The position numbers and the translations under genes are program-made. The notes below the pieces were generated by a model. It worked only from the letters and a program-made list of their open reading frames with translations. It was not told the DNA's origin and ran no database searches. A stretch of DNA of 64,000 nucleotides from Streptomyces thermolilacinus SPC6 (GTDB lineage Bacteria > Actinomycetota > Actinomycetes > Streptomycetales > Streptomycetaceae), in NCBI RefSeq assembly GCF_000478605.2, contig NZ_ASHX02000001.1, forward strand, positions 4,231,001-4,295,000, written 5' to 3'. Of this stretch, positions 1-10,264 are shown one piece after another (position 1 is the stretch's first letter; each line of letters begins with the position of its first letter).

Positions 1-587
1 GTGACGCTCTCGCCGCGCACCTGCTCGGGCGACATGAAGCCGGGCGACCCGACCATCACCCCGGTCCGGGTCCGCACGTCGGCGGCGGCGCTCCGCCCGT
101 CCAGGGCGCGGGCGATGCCGAAGTCGATGACGCGCGGCCCGTCGACCGTGACCAGGATGTTCGACGGCTTCAGGTCCCGGTGGACCAGCCCCACCGCGTG
201 GATGGACGCCAGTGCCTGTGAGAGCCCGCTCGCCAGGGCCCGTACGGACGTGTCGGGCAGCGGCCCGTGGTCCCGGTCCACCACCTCGGTCAGCGAAGGC
301 CCCGGTACGTACCCGGTGGCCACCCACGGCACGGCCGCTTCCGTGTCGGCGTCCAGCACCGGGGCGGTCCACTGCCCGCCGACGCGCCGCGCGGCGGCCA
401 CCTCCTGGGCGAAGCGGCGCCGGAACTCCTCGTCGCGGGCCAGCTCCTGGAGGACCAGCTTCACGGCGACCGTACGACCGCCCTCGCTGCGCGCGAGGTA
501 CACGCGGCCCATGCCTCCGGCGCCGAGGCGGCCGAGGAGACGGTAGGGGCCTATCCACGCGGGGTCTTCAGCGGTGATGGGATGCAC
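1..587 (-). CDS. Serine/threonine protein kinase, N-terminal part (cut by window edge)
   Basis: Eukaryote-type (Hanks) kinase domain read on the minus strand from a GTG at 587; about 195 codons are inside the window and the C-terminus is missing. Visible motifs in order: glycine loop LGRLGAGGMGRVYLA, the ATP-binding lysine in VAVKLV, catalytic loop HRDLKPSN, the DFG motif in VIDFGIA, and the activation-segment end GSPGFMSPEQ. The start follows other streptomycete kinases, which open with a short TAEDP-like stretch just before the glycine loop; no upstream ATG is in frame. Whether there is a transmembrane segment or extracellular sensor cannot be seen. It is divergent from the GH18 gene, with about 260 bp between them. 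Function: phosphorylation of unknown protein targets. Confidence 0.93.
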   Translation of the reverse strand, partial: MHPITAEDPAWIGPYRLLGRLGAGGMGRVYLARSEGGRTVAVKLVLQELARDEEFRRRFAQEVAAARRVGGQWTAPVLDADTEAAVPWVATGYVPGPSLTEVVDRDHGPLPDTSVRALASGLSQALASIHAVGLVHRDLKPSNILVTVDGPRVIDFGIARALDGRSAAADVRTRTGVMVGSPGFMSPEQVRGESV

Positions 588-751
588 CGTCGGATCTTCG
601 CACAGCCGCGCCGACGGGGGTTCCGGGGCCGGGCGCCCGGTCGCGACGCCCCGGCCAGGCCCGACCATTAATCCACGCCGATGCGTTCCTTAAGCGCGGC
701 CTAAGATCCACGACTGCCGCCCTGAACGGGCTTTTTGTCCGGTTCGGGCCC

Positions 752-757
752 GCTAGC
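752..757 (+). promoter_or_regulatory. Possible -10 element of the GH18 gene
   Basis: TAGCGT lies about 90 bases before the GH18 start in a 259-base gap shared with the divergent kinase. It fits the loose TAnnnT pattern of streptomycete vegetative promoters. The following leader is a C-rich run with almost no G. No CebR or DasR box was found here. Confidence 0.3.
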
Positions 758-846
758 GTCTGCGCCGACCCCACCCCCACACCCCCCACATCCCCACCCC
801 CGAGACCCCCCGACCCCCCACCCGGCAGGACGAGGCAGGCACAGCG

Positions 847-2349
<1,503 letters not shown>

Positions 2350-2469
2350 CCACTGCGGGCCCCGAAGCCCTGGGACCCGGGCTTCCCGGACCCTCGCACC
2401 GGCGCCCCCCGGGCCCCCGCCCCCGTGAACCGCCACCCCCCACACGCGCGCCCCGGCCGTCGACCCCAC

Positions 2470-2579
2470 CCCGGCCGGGGCGCGCTCCCGCGCACGGCCC
2501 GTACGGCCCCGCAAGCCCCGCACCCCCGCACGCCCCGGCCGGGCGCGGCGTCCCGGCCGGGCAGGCGGCCCCGGCCGGG
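2470..2579. repeat. Four CCCGGCCGGG palindromes in the GH18-bglC convergent gap
   Basis: The 246-base gap between two converging genes holds the 10-base palindrome CCCGGCCGGG at 2470, 2534, 2552 and 2570. The sequence is C-rich and holds no gene. The palindromes may act as bidirectional terminator-like structure, but none has a T tract. Confidence 0.5.
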
Positions 2580-2595
2580 TGCGGGCCCGGCGCGG

Positions 2596-4044
2596 TCAGT
2601 CCGCGTCGGCGTCCCGCGCGGGCAGCTCGCCGCTCCTGGCCACGCGCGCGTACCAGTGGGCGCTCGCCTTCGGGGTGCGCTGCTGCGTCGCGTAGTCCAC
2701 GTGCACGGCGCCGAACCGCTTCCCGTACCCGTACGCCCACTCGAAGTTGTCCAGCAGCGACCACAGGAAGTACCCGCGCACGTCCGCGCCGTCCTCCACC
2801 GCGCGGTGCACCGCCTCCAGATGGCCGTGCAGGTAGGCGATGCGCTCCGGGTCGTGGACCGTGCCGTCCGGGCCGACCACGTCCTCGTACGCGGCGCCGT
2901 TCTCCGTCACGTACAGCGGCAGCTCCGGGTACTGCCGTGCCAGCCGCGTCAGCAGGTCGTACAGGCCCGACGCGTCCACCGACCAGCCCATCGCGGTCAG
3001 CTCGCCCGGCGGCTGGTGGAACACGACCTCGTCCGCGCCCGGCCACGGCGAGAACGCGCCGCCGCCGTGCCCGCCGTCCGCCATGCCCGGCTCGGCGCCG
3101 CCGGGGGCCGAGACGACGGTCGGCGTGTAGTAGTTGACGCCCAGGAAGTCCAGCGGCTGGTGGGCCGTCGCCGTGTCGCCGGGCCGGACGAACGCCCAGT
3201 CCGTGAGCCGCGCCGTGTCCGCGGGCAGGTCCTCCGGGTACGTGCCGTCGAGCATCGGGCCGAGCCAGATCCCGTTGCCGACCGTGTCGATGCGCCGCGC
3301 CGCCTCCACGTCGCCGGGCGCCCGCGTCAGCGGCCTGACCTCGTGGAGGTTGAGGGACACTCCGACCTCGGCGCGCGGCGGGAGGGCCGCGCGCAGCGCC
3401 TGCACGGCCAGACCGTGCGCGAGGTTCAGGTGGTGGGCGGCGCGGAGCGCGGCGACCGGGTCCGTGCGCCCCGGCGCGTGCACCCCGGAGCCGTATCCGA
3501 GGAACGCGCTGCACCAGGGCTCGTTGAGCGTGGTCCACCGGTCCACCCGGTCGCCCAGCGCGTCGGCGACGAGCGTCGCGTACTCCCCGAACCGTTCCGC
3601 CGTGGCGCGCTCCGGCCAGCCGCCGGCGTCCTCCAGCTCCTGCGGCAGGTCCCAGTGGTACAGGGTCAGCGCGGGCCGGATGCCCGCCGCGAGCAGCTCG
3701 TCCACGAGCGCCCGGTAGAAGTCGAGGCCCTTCTGCACGGCCGGGCCCCGCCCGGTCGGCTGCACCCGCGACCAGGAGACGGAGAAGCGGTACGCGGTCA
3801 GGCCGAGGCCGGCCATCAGCCGGACGTCGTCGCGGAACCGGTGGTAGTGATCGACGGCCACGTCCCCGGTGTGCCCGGCGAACACCTTTCCGGGCGTGTG
3901 CGAGAACGTGTCCCAGATGGACGGCGTACGGCCGTCCTCGGCGGCCGCACCCTCGATCTGGTACGCGGCGGTGGCGGTCCCCCACAGGAAACCGGACGGG
4001 AACCTGCGGATCGCGGTGAGCGGCCGTGCTTCGGACGCAGTCAT
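2596..4044 (-). CDS. bglC: GH1 beta-glucosidase BglC
   Basis: 482-residue cytoplasmic GH1 enzyme that hydrolyses imported cellobiose and cellotriose to glucose. No signal peptide. The GH1 start signature [14 protein letters not shown] is near residue 20. The acid/base is Glu175 in TLNEP and the nucleophile Glu381 in [16 protein letters not shown] and LYHWDLP are also typical. The ATG at 4044 was chosen because it begins directly before the conserved domain and an operator-like sequence overlaps its ribosome-binding region; longer upstream frames run through the tandem-repeat gap. It lies downstream of cebEFG on the same strand, the known ceb order, but 260 bases away, so it may have its own CebR-controlled promoter. 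Confidence 0.96.
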   Translation of the reverse strand: MTASEARPLTAIRRFPSGFLWGTATAAYQIEGAAAEDGRTPSIWDTFSHTPGKVFAGHTGDVAVDHYHRFRDDVRLMAGLGLTAYRFSVSWSRVQPTGRGPAVQKGLDFYRALVDELLAAGIRPALTLYHWDLPQELEDAGGWPERATAERFGEYATLVADALGDRVDRWTTLNEPWCSAFLGYGSGVHAPGRTDPVAALRAAHHLNLAHGLAVQALRAALPPRAEVGVSLNLHEVRPLTRAPGDVEAARRIDTVGNGIWLGPMLDGTYPEDLPADTARLTDWAFVRPGDTATAHQPLDFLGVNYYTPTVVSAPGGAEPGMADGGHGGGAFSPWPGADEVVFHQPPGELTAMGWSVDASGLYDLLTRLARQYPELPLYVTENGAAYEDVVGPDGTVHDPERIAYLHGHLEAVHRAVEDGADVRGYFLWSLLDNFEWAYGYGKRFGAVHVDYATQQRTPKASAHWYARVARSGELPARDADAD

Positions 4045-4045
4045 A

Positions 4046-4059
4046 GGAGAGCGCTCCCA
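4046..4059 (-). promoter_or_regulatory. CebR operator in front of bglC
   Basis: TGGGAGCGCTCTCC on the minus strand matches the CebR palindrome TGGGAGCGCTCCCA at 12 of 14 positions. It ends 1-2 bases before the bglC ATG, so it also supplies the Shine-Dalgarno region. Bound repressor here would block elongation or initiation close to the gene. Confidence 0.75.
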
Positions 4060-4110
4060 ACGCGGAGAGGAAAGGGCTACGGAAAGGGGAAACGAGCGAC
4101 GGGACGACAA

Positions 4111-4209
4111 GGCGCGCCACGGAGCGACGAGGCGCGCCACGGCAGGGCGGGGCGCGCCACGCGACGGCGGGACGCGCCACGGAGGGCGGAACGCGCCACG
4201 GAGGGGCGG
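4111..4209. repeat. Five imperfect 20-bp tandem repeats between cebG and bglC
   Basis: Units start at 4111, 4131, 4151, 4171 and 4190; each begins with (G/A)(G/A)CGCGCCAC followed by a variable GC-rich half. They fill much of the 260-base cebG-bglC gap. No open frame with good codon use covers them. They are too short, and the spacers too similar, for a CRISPR array. Confidence 0.8.
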
Positions 4210-4304
4210 CGGACCTGAGGCAGGGCGACGGGCTGCGGGAAGGCGACGGGCCGTGGAAGGGCCGGCCGCCGCCGCGGGGAAGGCCACGGCGGCGGGGCCT
4301 GCCG

Positions 4305-5153
4305 TCAGCTCTTGACGGCGCCCGAGGTGATGCCGCCGACGATGTGCTTGCCCAGCACGGCGAAGACCGCCAGCAGCGGCAGCGTGGAGATCAGCGCGCC
4401 GGTCAGCACGATGGCCTGGTTGACCGTGTGGTTGCCGGAGCCGAGTCCGGCCAGGGCGACCTGGAGCGTCGGATTGCCGTCCGGGGTGAGCGCGATGAAC
4501 GGCCAGAAGAAGTCGTTCCACGCCTGGACGAAGACGAGCATGCCCAGGACGGCCATCGCGGGCCGCGCCACGGGGAACACGACGTGCCAGATGATCCGGA
4601 GGCTGTGGGCGCCGTCCACGCGGGCGGCCTCGATCAGTTCGACCGGCAGCGCCTCCAGCAGGTACTGCCGCATGAAGAACACCCCGAACGCCGCCACCAG
4701 CGACGGCAGCACGACCGACTGGAGCTGGTCCACCCACCCCAGGTCGGTGATGATCTGGTAGAGCGGGATCACGCTGAGCTGCGGCGGGATGGTCATGGTC
4801 GCCACGACCAGGGCGAGCAGGACGTTGCGGCCGCGGAACGGCAGCTTGGCGAAGGCGAACCCGGCGAGCGTGGAGAACACGACCGTGGACGCCGCCACGA
4901 GTCCCGCGACGACCGTCGTGTTGATCAGCGCCTCGCCCATGTCGACCTGGTTCCAGGCGAAGGTGAGGTTCTCGAACAGCCGGGGCCCGGGCAGCAGCGG
5001 GGCCGGTGCCTCGACGACCCGCTCGCCCGAGTGGGAGGCGGCGACGAGGTTCCAGTACAGCGGGAAGAGTGACACCAGGGCGGCGAGCCCGAGCAGGACG
5101 TAGGTGACGGGTCCGGCGTGGTGCTGCCGCCCGGCGGTCTGCTTCAGCTTCAT
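4305..5153 (-). CDS. cebG: Cellobiose/cellotriose ABC transporter permease CebG
   Basis: 282-residue inner-membrane permease of the MalG type (binding-protein-dependent sugar transport). A first membrane segment lies near residues 15-40 and five more follow. The cytoplasmic EAA loop that contacts the ATPase is [20 protein letters not shown]. The start ATG is 3 bases past the cebF stop, so the two are translated from one message. CebG pairs with CebF to form the channel for cellodextrins delivered by CebE. No ATPase gene is nearby; in characterised streptomycete ceb systems the shared ATPase MsiK is encoded elsewhere. Confidence 0.95.
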   Translation of the reverse strand: MKLKQTAGRQHHAGPVTYVLLGLAALVSLFPLYWNLVAASHSGERVVEAPAPLLPGPRLFENLTFAWNQVDMGEALINTTVVAGLVAASTVVFSTLAGFAFAKLPFRGRNVLLALVVATMTIPPQLSVIPLYQIITDLGWVDQLQSVVLPSLVAAFGVFFMRQYLLEALPVELIEAARVDGAHSLRIIWHVVFPVARPAMAVLGMLVFVQAWNDFFWPFIALTPDGNPTLQVALAGLGSGNHTVNQAIVLTGALISTLPLLAVFAVLGKHIVGGITSGAVKS

Positions 5154-5156
5154 GGG

Positions 5157-6116
5157 TCAGCCCTCCAGCTTCCGGCGGTTGACGCGGGCGGCGAGCAGCC
5201 GCAGGCCGCCGATGAGCAGCAGGAGCAGCAGCATCACCCAGGCGATGGCCGACGCCTGGCCCAGCGCTCCGGTCACCCAGCCCTTCTCGTACATGAGCAG
5301 GCTCAGCGTCTGGAACTGGTTGCCGCTGCCGCCGCTGACGCCCAGGCTGCCGCCGAACAGCATCGGCTCACCGAACAGCTGGGTCGCGCCGATGGTCGAG
5401 ACGACGATGGTGAAGAGGATGGTGGGGCGGATGGACGGGATGGTGACGCTGATGAACTGCCGCCAGCGTGACGCCCCGTCGAGCGAGGCCGCCTCGTACA
5501 GGTCCTGCGGGACGGCCTGCATCGCGGCGAGGTAGATCAGCGCGTTGTAGCCGGTCCACCGCCAGGTCACGATCACCGAGATGGCGATCTGCGCGGGCCA
5601 CTTGGACGACTCCCAGCTGACCGGTTCGAAGCCGACCCAGCCGAGCACGGTGTTGATCAGCCCGTAGTCGCTGTTGAACAGCTGGGCGAAGACGAGCGTC
5701 GCGGCGGCGATGGAGGTGGCGTACGGGGCGAGGACGGCGACCCGGAAGAAGCCGCGGCCGCGCAGCTTGTAGTTGAGCAGGTGCGCCAGGCCCAGCGCCA
5801 TGAGGAGCTGCGGCACGGTGGAGATGACGCCGATGGTGAAGGTGTTGGCCAGCGCGTTCCAGAAGAAGTCGCTGTCCCACAGGGCGGTGTAGTTGTCGAA
5901 GCCGCGCCACTCGGCCTCGCCGCCCAGCTCCACCCGGTGCAGCGAGAGCCACCCGGTGTAGATCAGCGGGAACAGCCCGAACGCGGCGAAGCAGAGGAAG
6001 AACGGCGCGACGAACGCGTACGGCGTCGCCTTCAGGTCCCACCGGTACAGCCGGCTGCGCCACCCGGCACGCACCGGGACGGGCGGAGGTTTCGGTGGTG
6101 CGGAGGGGGTGGCCAC
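5157..6116 (-). CDS. cebF: Cellobiose/cellotriose ABC transporter permease CebF
   Basis: 319-residue MalF-type permease. After a Pro-rich cytoplasmic start come six membrane segments, the first in [20 protein letters not shown]. The EAA loop is [20 protein letters not shown]. The GTG at 6116 was chosen because GGAAGGA lies 10 bases upstream and upstream frames run into low-complexity sequence. The gap to cebE upstream is 350 bases and very GC-rich, with a strong hairpin directly after cebE, so the permease genes are probably expressed at a lower level than the binding protein. Confidence 0.94.
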   Translation of the reverse strand: MATPSAPPKPPPVPVRAGWRSRLYRWDLKATPYAFVAPFFLCFAAFGLFPLIYTGWLSLHRVELGGEAEWRGFDNYTALWDSDFFWNALANTFTIGVISTVPQLLMALGLAHLLNYKLRGRGFFRVAVLAPYATSIAAATLVFAQLFNSDYGLINTVLGWVGFEPVSWESSKWPAQIAISVIVTWRWTGYNALIYLAAMQAVPQDLYEAASLDGASRWRQFISVTIPSIRPTILFTIVVSTIGATQLFGEPMLFGGSLGVSGGSGNQFQTLSLLMYEKGWVTGALGQASAIAWVMLLLLLLIGGLRLLAARVNRRKLEG

Positions 6117-6430
6117 GGGAGCGTCGTCCTTCCAGGGGGATGCGGAGTGAGCTGCTGCGGGGGCTCGGGGCGGTGCGGTCCGGAACGGGCGGGTGCCTTG
6201 ACCGGGGCGGTGCTGTCGGGGCCGTACGCGCCGAGGCGCGGCGTCCGGGGCACCACCCACGGGGCAACGGGCCAGTTCCGGGCACCGCCGTGGGGCGTAG
6301 GGGCGCACCGCCCCGGGGGTGTTCGGGGGGTGCGCCCCCGGGGCCCAGGGGGCGGGCGGCCCACGGGGCCGGGGGGCGCGCCGCCCATGGGCCCAGGGCC
6401 CACGGCGCGGGCGCGGGGCCCAGGGGAGGT
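6117..6430. other. GC-rich leader between cebE and cebF, no gene
   Basis: This stretch consists largely of runs of C and G such as GGGCCCAGGGCCC and repeats of GGGGCNCACGGG-like units. No frame within it has a start, ribosome site and protein-like composition. It probably is transcribed leader between two operon genes. Confidence 0.6.
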
Positions 6431-6462
6431 GCCGCCCCGGCACGGGGCACCGGGGCGGCGCC
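6428..6462 (-). terminator. Stem-loop just after cebE (attenuator or mRNA stabiliser)
   Basis: GCCGCCCCGG at 6431-6440 pairs perfectly with CCGGGGCGGC at 6450-6459 around a 9-base loop; adding flanking bases gives a 12-13 bp stem with one mismatch. It begins about 8 bases past the cebE stop codon and precedes cebF in the same transcript direction. There is no U tract. In binding-protein transporter operons such structures commonly limit read-through or protect the upstream message. Confidence 0.65.
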
Positions 6463-6466
6463 CCGG

Positions 6467-7819
6467 TTACTTGGCGATCTTGTCGTCGATCAGCTTCTTC
6501 ACCGTCGCCCAGGCGGCGTCCGGCGCCGTCCCGCGCTGCTCCACGTCAAGGATCCCGTTGTCCGTCAGGAACGTCTTGACCTGCCCGTCCCACCGGCTGA
6601 CCGGCGCCGGGGTGATCCCGGCCGCGGCCGACGAGTAGATCTTCCCGACGGGCGTGTCCCCGAAGTACGGGATCTTCGCGTTCTGGACGGCGGGCGAGTC
6701 CAGCGTGTCCTTGGTGGACGGGATGTTGCCGTTCACGCCGAAGACCTTGGCGTGCTGCTCGGGCGCCGTCAGCCACGCGGCGAGCTTCGCGGCCTCCTCG
6801 GCGTGCTTGCCGGCCTTCGGTACGGCGAGGAAGGAGCCGCCCCAGTTGCCCGCGACGGGCGGCGCGGCGATGTCCCACTTGCCCTGGTTGGCGGGCCCGG
6901 CCTGGTCCTTGATGATGCCGGTCATCCAGGACGGGCAGGCGACGGTGGCGAACCGGGAGTTCTTGAAGCCGGCGTTCCACGTGCCCTTCTCGTCGAACTG
7001 GCGCAGCTTCGCGGTCATCCCGCCCTGCGCGGCCTCCACGGCGAGGTTCCAGGCGGTCTTGACGCCGGGGCTGTTCTCCCAGTCGAGTTCGCCCTTGTCG
7101 TTGGCGTACTGCTGGGGCTGGCTGGACAGGACGGCGTTGAACAGGCCGCTGGCGGAGTCGTGGAAGGCGGTCCCGGCGGGCGCGTTGCGCTGGTACGTCT
7201 TGCCGGTGGCGACGAACTTCGCCCAGTCGCCCGCCCACAGCCTGGCGACCTGCTCGCGGTCGGTGGGCAGTTTGGCCTTGGCGAAGAGGTCCTTGTTGTA
7301 GCAGATGGCCATGGGGCCGATGTCGGTGCCGAGGCCGATGACCTTGCCGTCGGCGGTGGTGGCCTGCTTGACCTTCCAGTCGAGGAAGGCGCCCAGGTCG
7401 GCGCCGCCGGTCTTCGACAGGTCCACCCACTTGCTGCCGAGGGTGGGGCCGGTCGCCTCGGCGATGTAGCCGACCTCGACGGCCTGGATGTCGGCGAGGC
7501 CGCTGTTGCGGGAGAGGCGCAGCTTGAGGGTGTCCCAGTACTTCTGGCCGTCGGCGACGTTCGACTCGACGATCTTGATGTGCGGGTTCAGCTTCTCGTA
7601 CTCGGCGTAGAGCTTGGCGCCGTTCTCGTTGTCGTAGCCGAACGAACCGAAGGTGCCGATCCGCAGGGTGATCTTCCCGCCGCCGTCCGCGGCGGAGTCG
7701 TCGTCCCCGCCGTCGCCGCACCCGGCGATCAGGGCCGCGCAGGCCATGAGGGCGGTCGCCGCGAGCGCGCGGCGGCGGCGTCTGCCGGGCAGGTCGGGGG
7801 TGCTGCTGGTAGTGCGCAT
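6467..7819 (-). CDS. cebE: Cellobiose/cellotriose-binding lipoprotein CebE
   Basis: 450-residue extracytoplasmic solute-binding protein (family 1, MalE-like). The N-terminus has a basic stretch, a hydrophobic core and a lipobox LIAGC with the lipidated cysteine at residue 34. The mature part has the sugar-binding layout of this family (WDTLKLRLSRNSGLADIQ near 90, then GTDIGPMAICYNKDLF). The ATG at 7819 is preceded by GGAGAG. It is the first gene of cebEFG; a perfect CebR palindrome lies 182 bases upstream of the start. It captures cello-oligosaccharides released by the secreted cellulases and hands them to CebFG. Confidence 0.95.
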   Translation of the reverse strand: MRTTSSTPDLPGRRRRRALAATALMACAALIAGCGDGGDDDSAADGGGKITLRIGTFGSFGYDNENGAKLYAEYEKLNPHIKIVESNVADGQKYWDTLKLRLSRNSGLADIQAVEVGYIAEATGPTLGSKWVDLSKTGGADLGAFLDWKVKQATTADGKVIGLGTDIGPMAICYNKDLFAKAKLPTDREQVARLWAGDWAKFVATGKTYQRNAPAGTAFHDSASGLFNAVLSSQPQQYANDKGELDWENSPGVKTAWNLAVEAAQGGMTAKLRQFDEKGTWNAGFKNSRFATVACPSWMTGIIKDQAGPANQGKWDIAAPPVAGNWGGSFLAVPKAGKHAEEAAKLAAWLTAPEQHAKVFGVNGNIPSTKDTLDSPAVQNAKIPYFGDTPVGKIYSSAAAGITPAPVSRWDGQVKTFLTDNGILDVEQRGTAPDAAWATVKKLIDDKIAK

Positions 7820-8000
7820 TCTCCACTCTCCTCGTCCAGGGCGGTGGTGCTGGTCGTGCGCCGGGTGGCGGGCGGGGCCATGGCCCGGCGGTCCCGCGCC
7901 CGCTCGCGGGGGCGGGTCTTCCTGATGGATGCGGACGGCGTGCGGCGGCTCGGTCGGGCGCCGGTCGGGCAGGGGGCGGGGTACGCCCGGGAAGAGCTCA

Positions 8001-8014
8001 TGGGAGCGCTCCCA
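8001..8014. promoter_or_regulatory. CebR operator, cebE side
   Basis: Perfect 14-bp palindrome TGGGAGCGCTCCCA, the established CebR binding motif. It lies in the cebE-cebR intergenic region, 182 bases from the cebE start, so the cebE message has a long leader. Confidence 0.92.
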
Positions 8015-8169
8015 CATCGCTATGCCCGGAAGGTTGCTGCCTGGCGGGTGCGGGTGTCAAGAGATGAACGCCGATTGCCCGGTTCGGAGTTGCGGGACGT
8101 CCGCAGTGCGGTGCCCGCCTTCGGTTCCTCAAGGCGACCGCTGGAGCCGTACGCCACGATCCGCTACGT

Positions 8170-8183
8170 TGGGAGCGCTCCCA
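8170..8183. promoter_or_regulatory. CebR operator, cebR side
   Basis: Second perfect TGGGAGCGCTCCCA, 156 bases from the other box (centre to centre about 169) and about 95 bases before the cebR start. It fits autoregulation of cebR and possible looping with the first box. Confidence 0.92.
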
Positions 8184-8278
8184 CCACCCAGGGTCAGGTC
8201 CTGGGCCTCCCGCTGAGGCCGGGGAGCGGTGCAGGCTCTAGGTTGGCTGCATCGACACTGGACGGGAGACGTGACGCC

Positions 8279-9307
8279 ATGGCGGTGAACGGACGGCAGG
8301 GCGGCAGGCCCACCCTGGAGGAGGTCGCGGCCCGGGCCGGCGTCGGCAGGGGCACGGTGTCCCGCGTGATCAACGGTTCGCCCCGCGTCAGCGACCGTGC
8401 GAAGGCGGCGGTCTCCCAGGCGATCGCCGAGCTCGGCTACGTGCCGAACCGCGCCGCCCGCGCGCTGGCGGGGGCCCGTACGGACGCGGTGGCCCTGGTG
8501 ATCCCGGAGACGGAGGCGCGGCTGTTCGCGGAGCCGTACTTCCTCGACATCATCCGCGGTGTGAGCGCCGAACTGGGCGACGCGGACAAGCAGTTGCTGC
8601 TCACGCTGATCCGGTCCGACCAGGAGCGGCAGCGCTTCGAGCAGTACCTGGCGGCGCAGCGCGTGGACGGGGTGCTGCTCGTGTCGGTGCACGCGGACGA
8701 CCCGCTGCCGGACGTGGTGCGGGGCCTGGACATCCCGGCCGTCCTCAACGGCCGCCGCTCGGAGGAGGAGCCGGTGGCGTACGTGGACTCCGACAACGTG
8801 GGCGCGGGCTGCTCGGCGGTGGCGCACCTGGCGGAGCGCGGCCGCCGCCGGATCGCCACGATCACGGGCCCGCTCGACATGTACGTGGCCCGCTGCCGCC
8901 TCGACGGCTACCGGCAGGGCCTGGCGGCGGCGGGGCTCGCGGCCGACGAAGCGCTGGTCGCCGCCGCCGACTTCACCGAGGAGGGCGGCCGCCGGGCCAT
9001 GCGCGGGCTGCTGGAGCGGTGCCCGGACCTGGACGCGGTGTTCGCGGCGTCGGACGTGATGGCGGCGGGCGCCCGGGTGGCGCTGCGCGAGGCGGGGCGG
9101 CGCGTCCCGGACGACGTGGCGCTGATCGGCGTGGACGACTCGGCGGTGGCCCGCCACATGGACCCGCCGCTGACGAGCGTGCGCCAGCCGATCGAGGAGA
9201 TGGGCCGCGTGATGGCCCGCGTACTGCTCCAGGAGATCGCCGGTGCGGAGGCGGAGCCGCGGCGGCTGGTGCTGCCGACGGAACTGGTCGTACGCGAATC
9301 GGCCTGA
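8279..9307 (+). CDS. cebR: LacI-family repressor CebR
   Basis: 342-residue LacI/GalR regulator. The N-terminal helix-turn-helix is clear (TLEEVAARAGVGRGTVSRVI), with the hinge-helix motif VPNRAARALAGAR near residue 60. A periplasmic-binding-protein-like sensor follows, with the usual IGVDDSAVARHMDPPLTSVR near the end. ATG at 8279 has GGGAG 10 bases upstream. It is divergent from cebEFG-bglC, and the motif it is known to bind occurs here at five sites, including the cellulase promoters. In characterised streptomycetes CebR releases DNA on binding cellobiose or cellotriose. Confidence 0.95.
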   Translation: MAVNGRQGGRPTLEEVAARAGVGRGTVSRVINGSPRVSDRAKAAVSQAIAELGYVPNRAARALAGARTDAVALVIPETEARLFAEPYFLDIIRGVSAELGDADKQLLLTLIRSDQERQRFEQYLAAQRVDGVLLVSVHADDPLPDVVRGLDIPAVLNGRRSEEEPVAYVDSDNVGAGCSAVAHLAERGRRRIATITGPLDMYVARCRLDGYRQGLAAAGLAADEALVAAADFTEEGGRRAMRGLLERCPDLDAVFAASDVMAAGARVALREAGRRVPDDVALIGVDDSAVARHMDPPLTSVRQPIEEMGRVMARVLLQEIAGAEAEPRRLVLPTELVVRESA

Positions 9308-9469
9308 CGCCCGGCCCGGCGCCGGCCGGAGGCGGCACCCTGTCGCGGGGTGCTCGACGAAGCGCAATCCACCGTTGCCCCTCCCGCCCGGCCGTCGAGC
9401 CGGTCGCGCCCGGCACGCGGGGAGGGCAACCCCCGACATGGGCTACTCAACTTTGACTAGTCTGTCGGC

Positions 9470-10174
9470 ATGGGAGAGCAGACCGTTCCGATCCTGCCGT
9501 GCCGGGACCTCCGTCCCGTCCTCGACTTCTACACCGCCCTCGGCTTCGAGGTGACCTTCCGGCAGCTGAGCCCCAACCCGTACGCCGTCGTGCGCCGGGG
9601 CGGCGTCCAGCTGCACTTCTTCGCCATGCGGCGCTACGAGCCCGCCGAGTCGTACAGCACCTGCCTCGTACGCACCGACGACATCGACGTGCTGCACCGG
9701 GAGTTCCGCGCCGGACTGAAGGCGGCGTACGGGCGGATACCCGCGCGGGGCCTGCCGCGCATCGGGGCGCTGCGCACCGCCTCGCACGGGGTGCGGCAGT
9801 TCCTGATGACCGACCCGGGGGGCAACTGCGTGCGCGTCGCGCAGGGCCTCGGCGGGGACCAGCACCACCGGCCCGCTCCGGAGGGCACGTTCGCCCGCGC
9901 GCTGCACCACGCCGCGCTGTTCGCCGACTCGCGGGAGGACCCGGCCGCCGCGGCTCGCGTCATCGACCGCGCGTTCGCGGCGGCGGAGGAGGAGCCCACG
10001 CCCGTACAGGCGCTGCGGCTGCTCGTGCTGCGCGCCGACGCGGCCCGGCGCCTCGGCGACGAACGCACCGCCGCCGACTGCCTCACGCGGGCGCGGGCCG
10101 TCGGGCTGAGCGGCGCCGAGCGGGAGGAGGTGTACGACGCCCTCCGGCGGCTGGGTGAGCTGCTGGAGGAGTGA
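9470..10174 (+). CDS. VOC-superfamily protein with C-terminal helical extension
   Basis: 234 residues. Residues 1-120 form a glyoxalase/bleomycin-resistance type (VOC) domain (TVPILPCRDLRPVLDFYTALGFEV, then FLMTDPGGNCVRV). The C-terminal half (about 135-234) is Ala/Arg/Glu-rich and helical, with a repeat-like pattern (AALFADSREDPAAAARVIDRA, LRLLVLRADAARRLGDERTAADCL) resembling tetratricopeptide helices. VOC proteins bind metals or small toxic compounds; the substrate here is unknown. No Shine-Dalgarno is visible, but TAGTCT ends about 8 bases before the ATG, so the message may be leaderless. It stands alone after cebR. Confidence 0.85.
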   Translation: MGEQTVPILPCRDLRPVLDFYTALGFEVTFRQLSPNPYAVVRRGGVQLHFFAMRRYEPAESYSTCLVRTDDIDVLHREFRAGLKAAYGRIPARGLPRIGALRTASHGVRQFLMTDPGGNCVRVAQGLGGDQHHRPAPEGTFARALHHAALFADSREDPAAAARVIDRAFAAAEEEPTPVQALRLLVLRADAARRLGDERTAADCLTRARAVGLSGAEREEVYDALRRLGELLEE

Positions 10175-10264
10175 GGGTCCGTGAGGGGCCGCTCGCCCCG
10201 GCTCCGGGGGCGAGCGCCGCTCGGGCGCGCCCGGGGGTGGGTGCCCCTCGGGCGGGCCCGCTGG

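Noticed and set aside
588-846. DasR or CebR box for the GH18 gene
   Set aside because: No TGGTCTAGACCA or TGGGAGCGCTCCCA-like palindrome was found in the intergenic region.
4111-4209. CRISPR-like array between cebG and bglC
   Set aside because: Units are contiguous, imperfect and only 20 bp, with no separate spacers and no cas genes.
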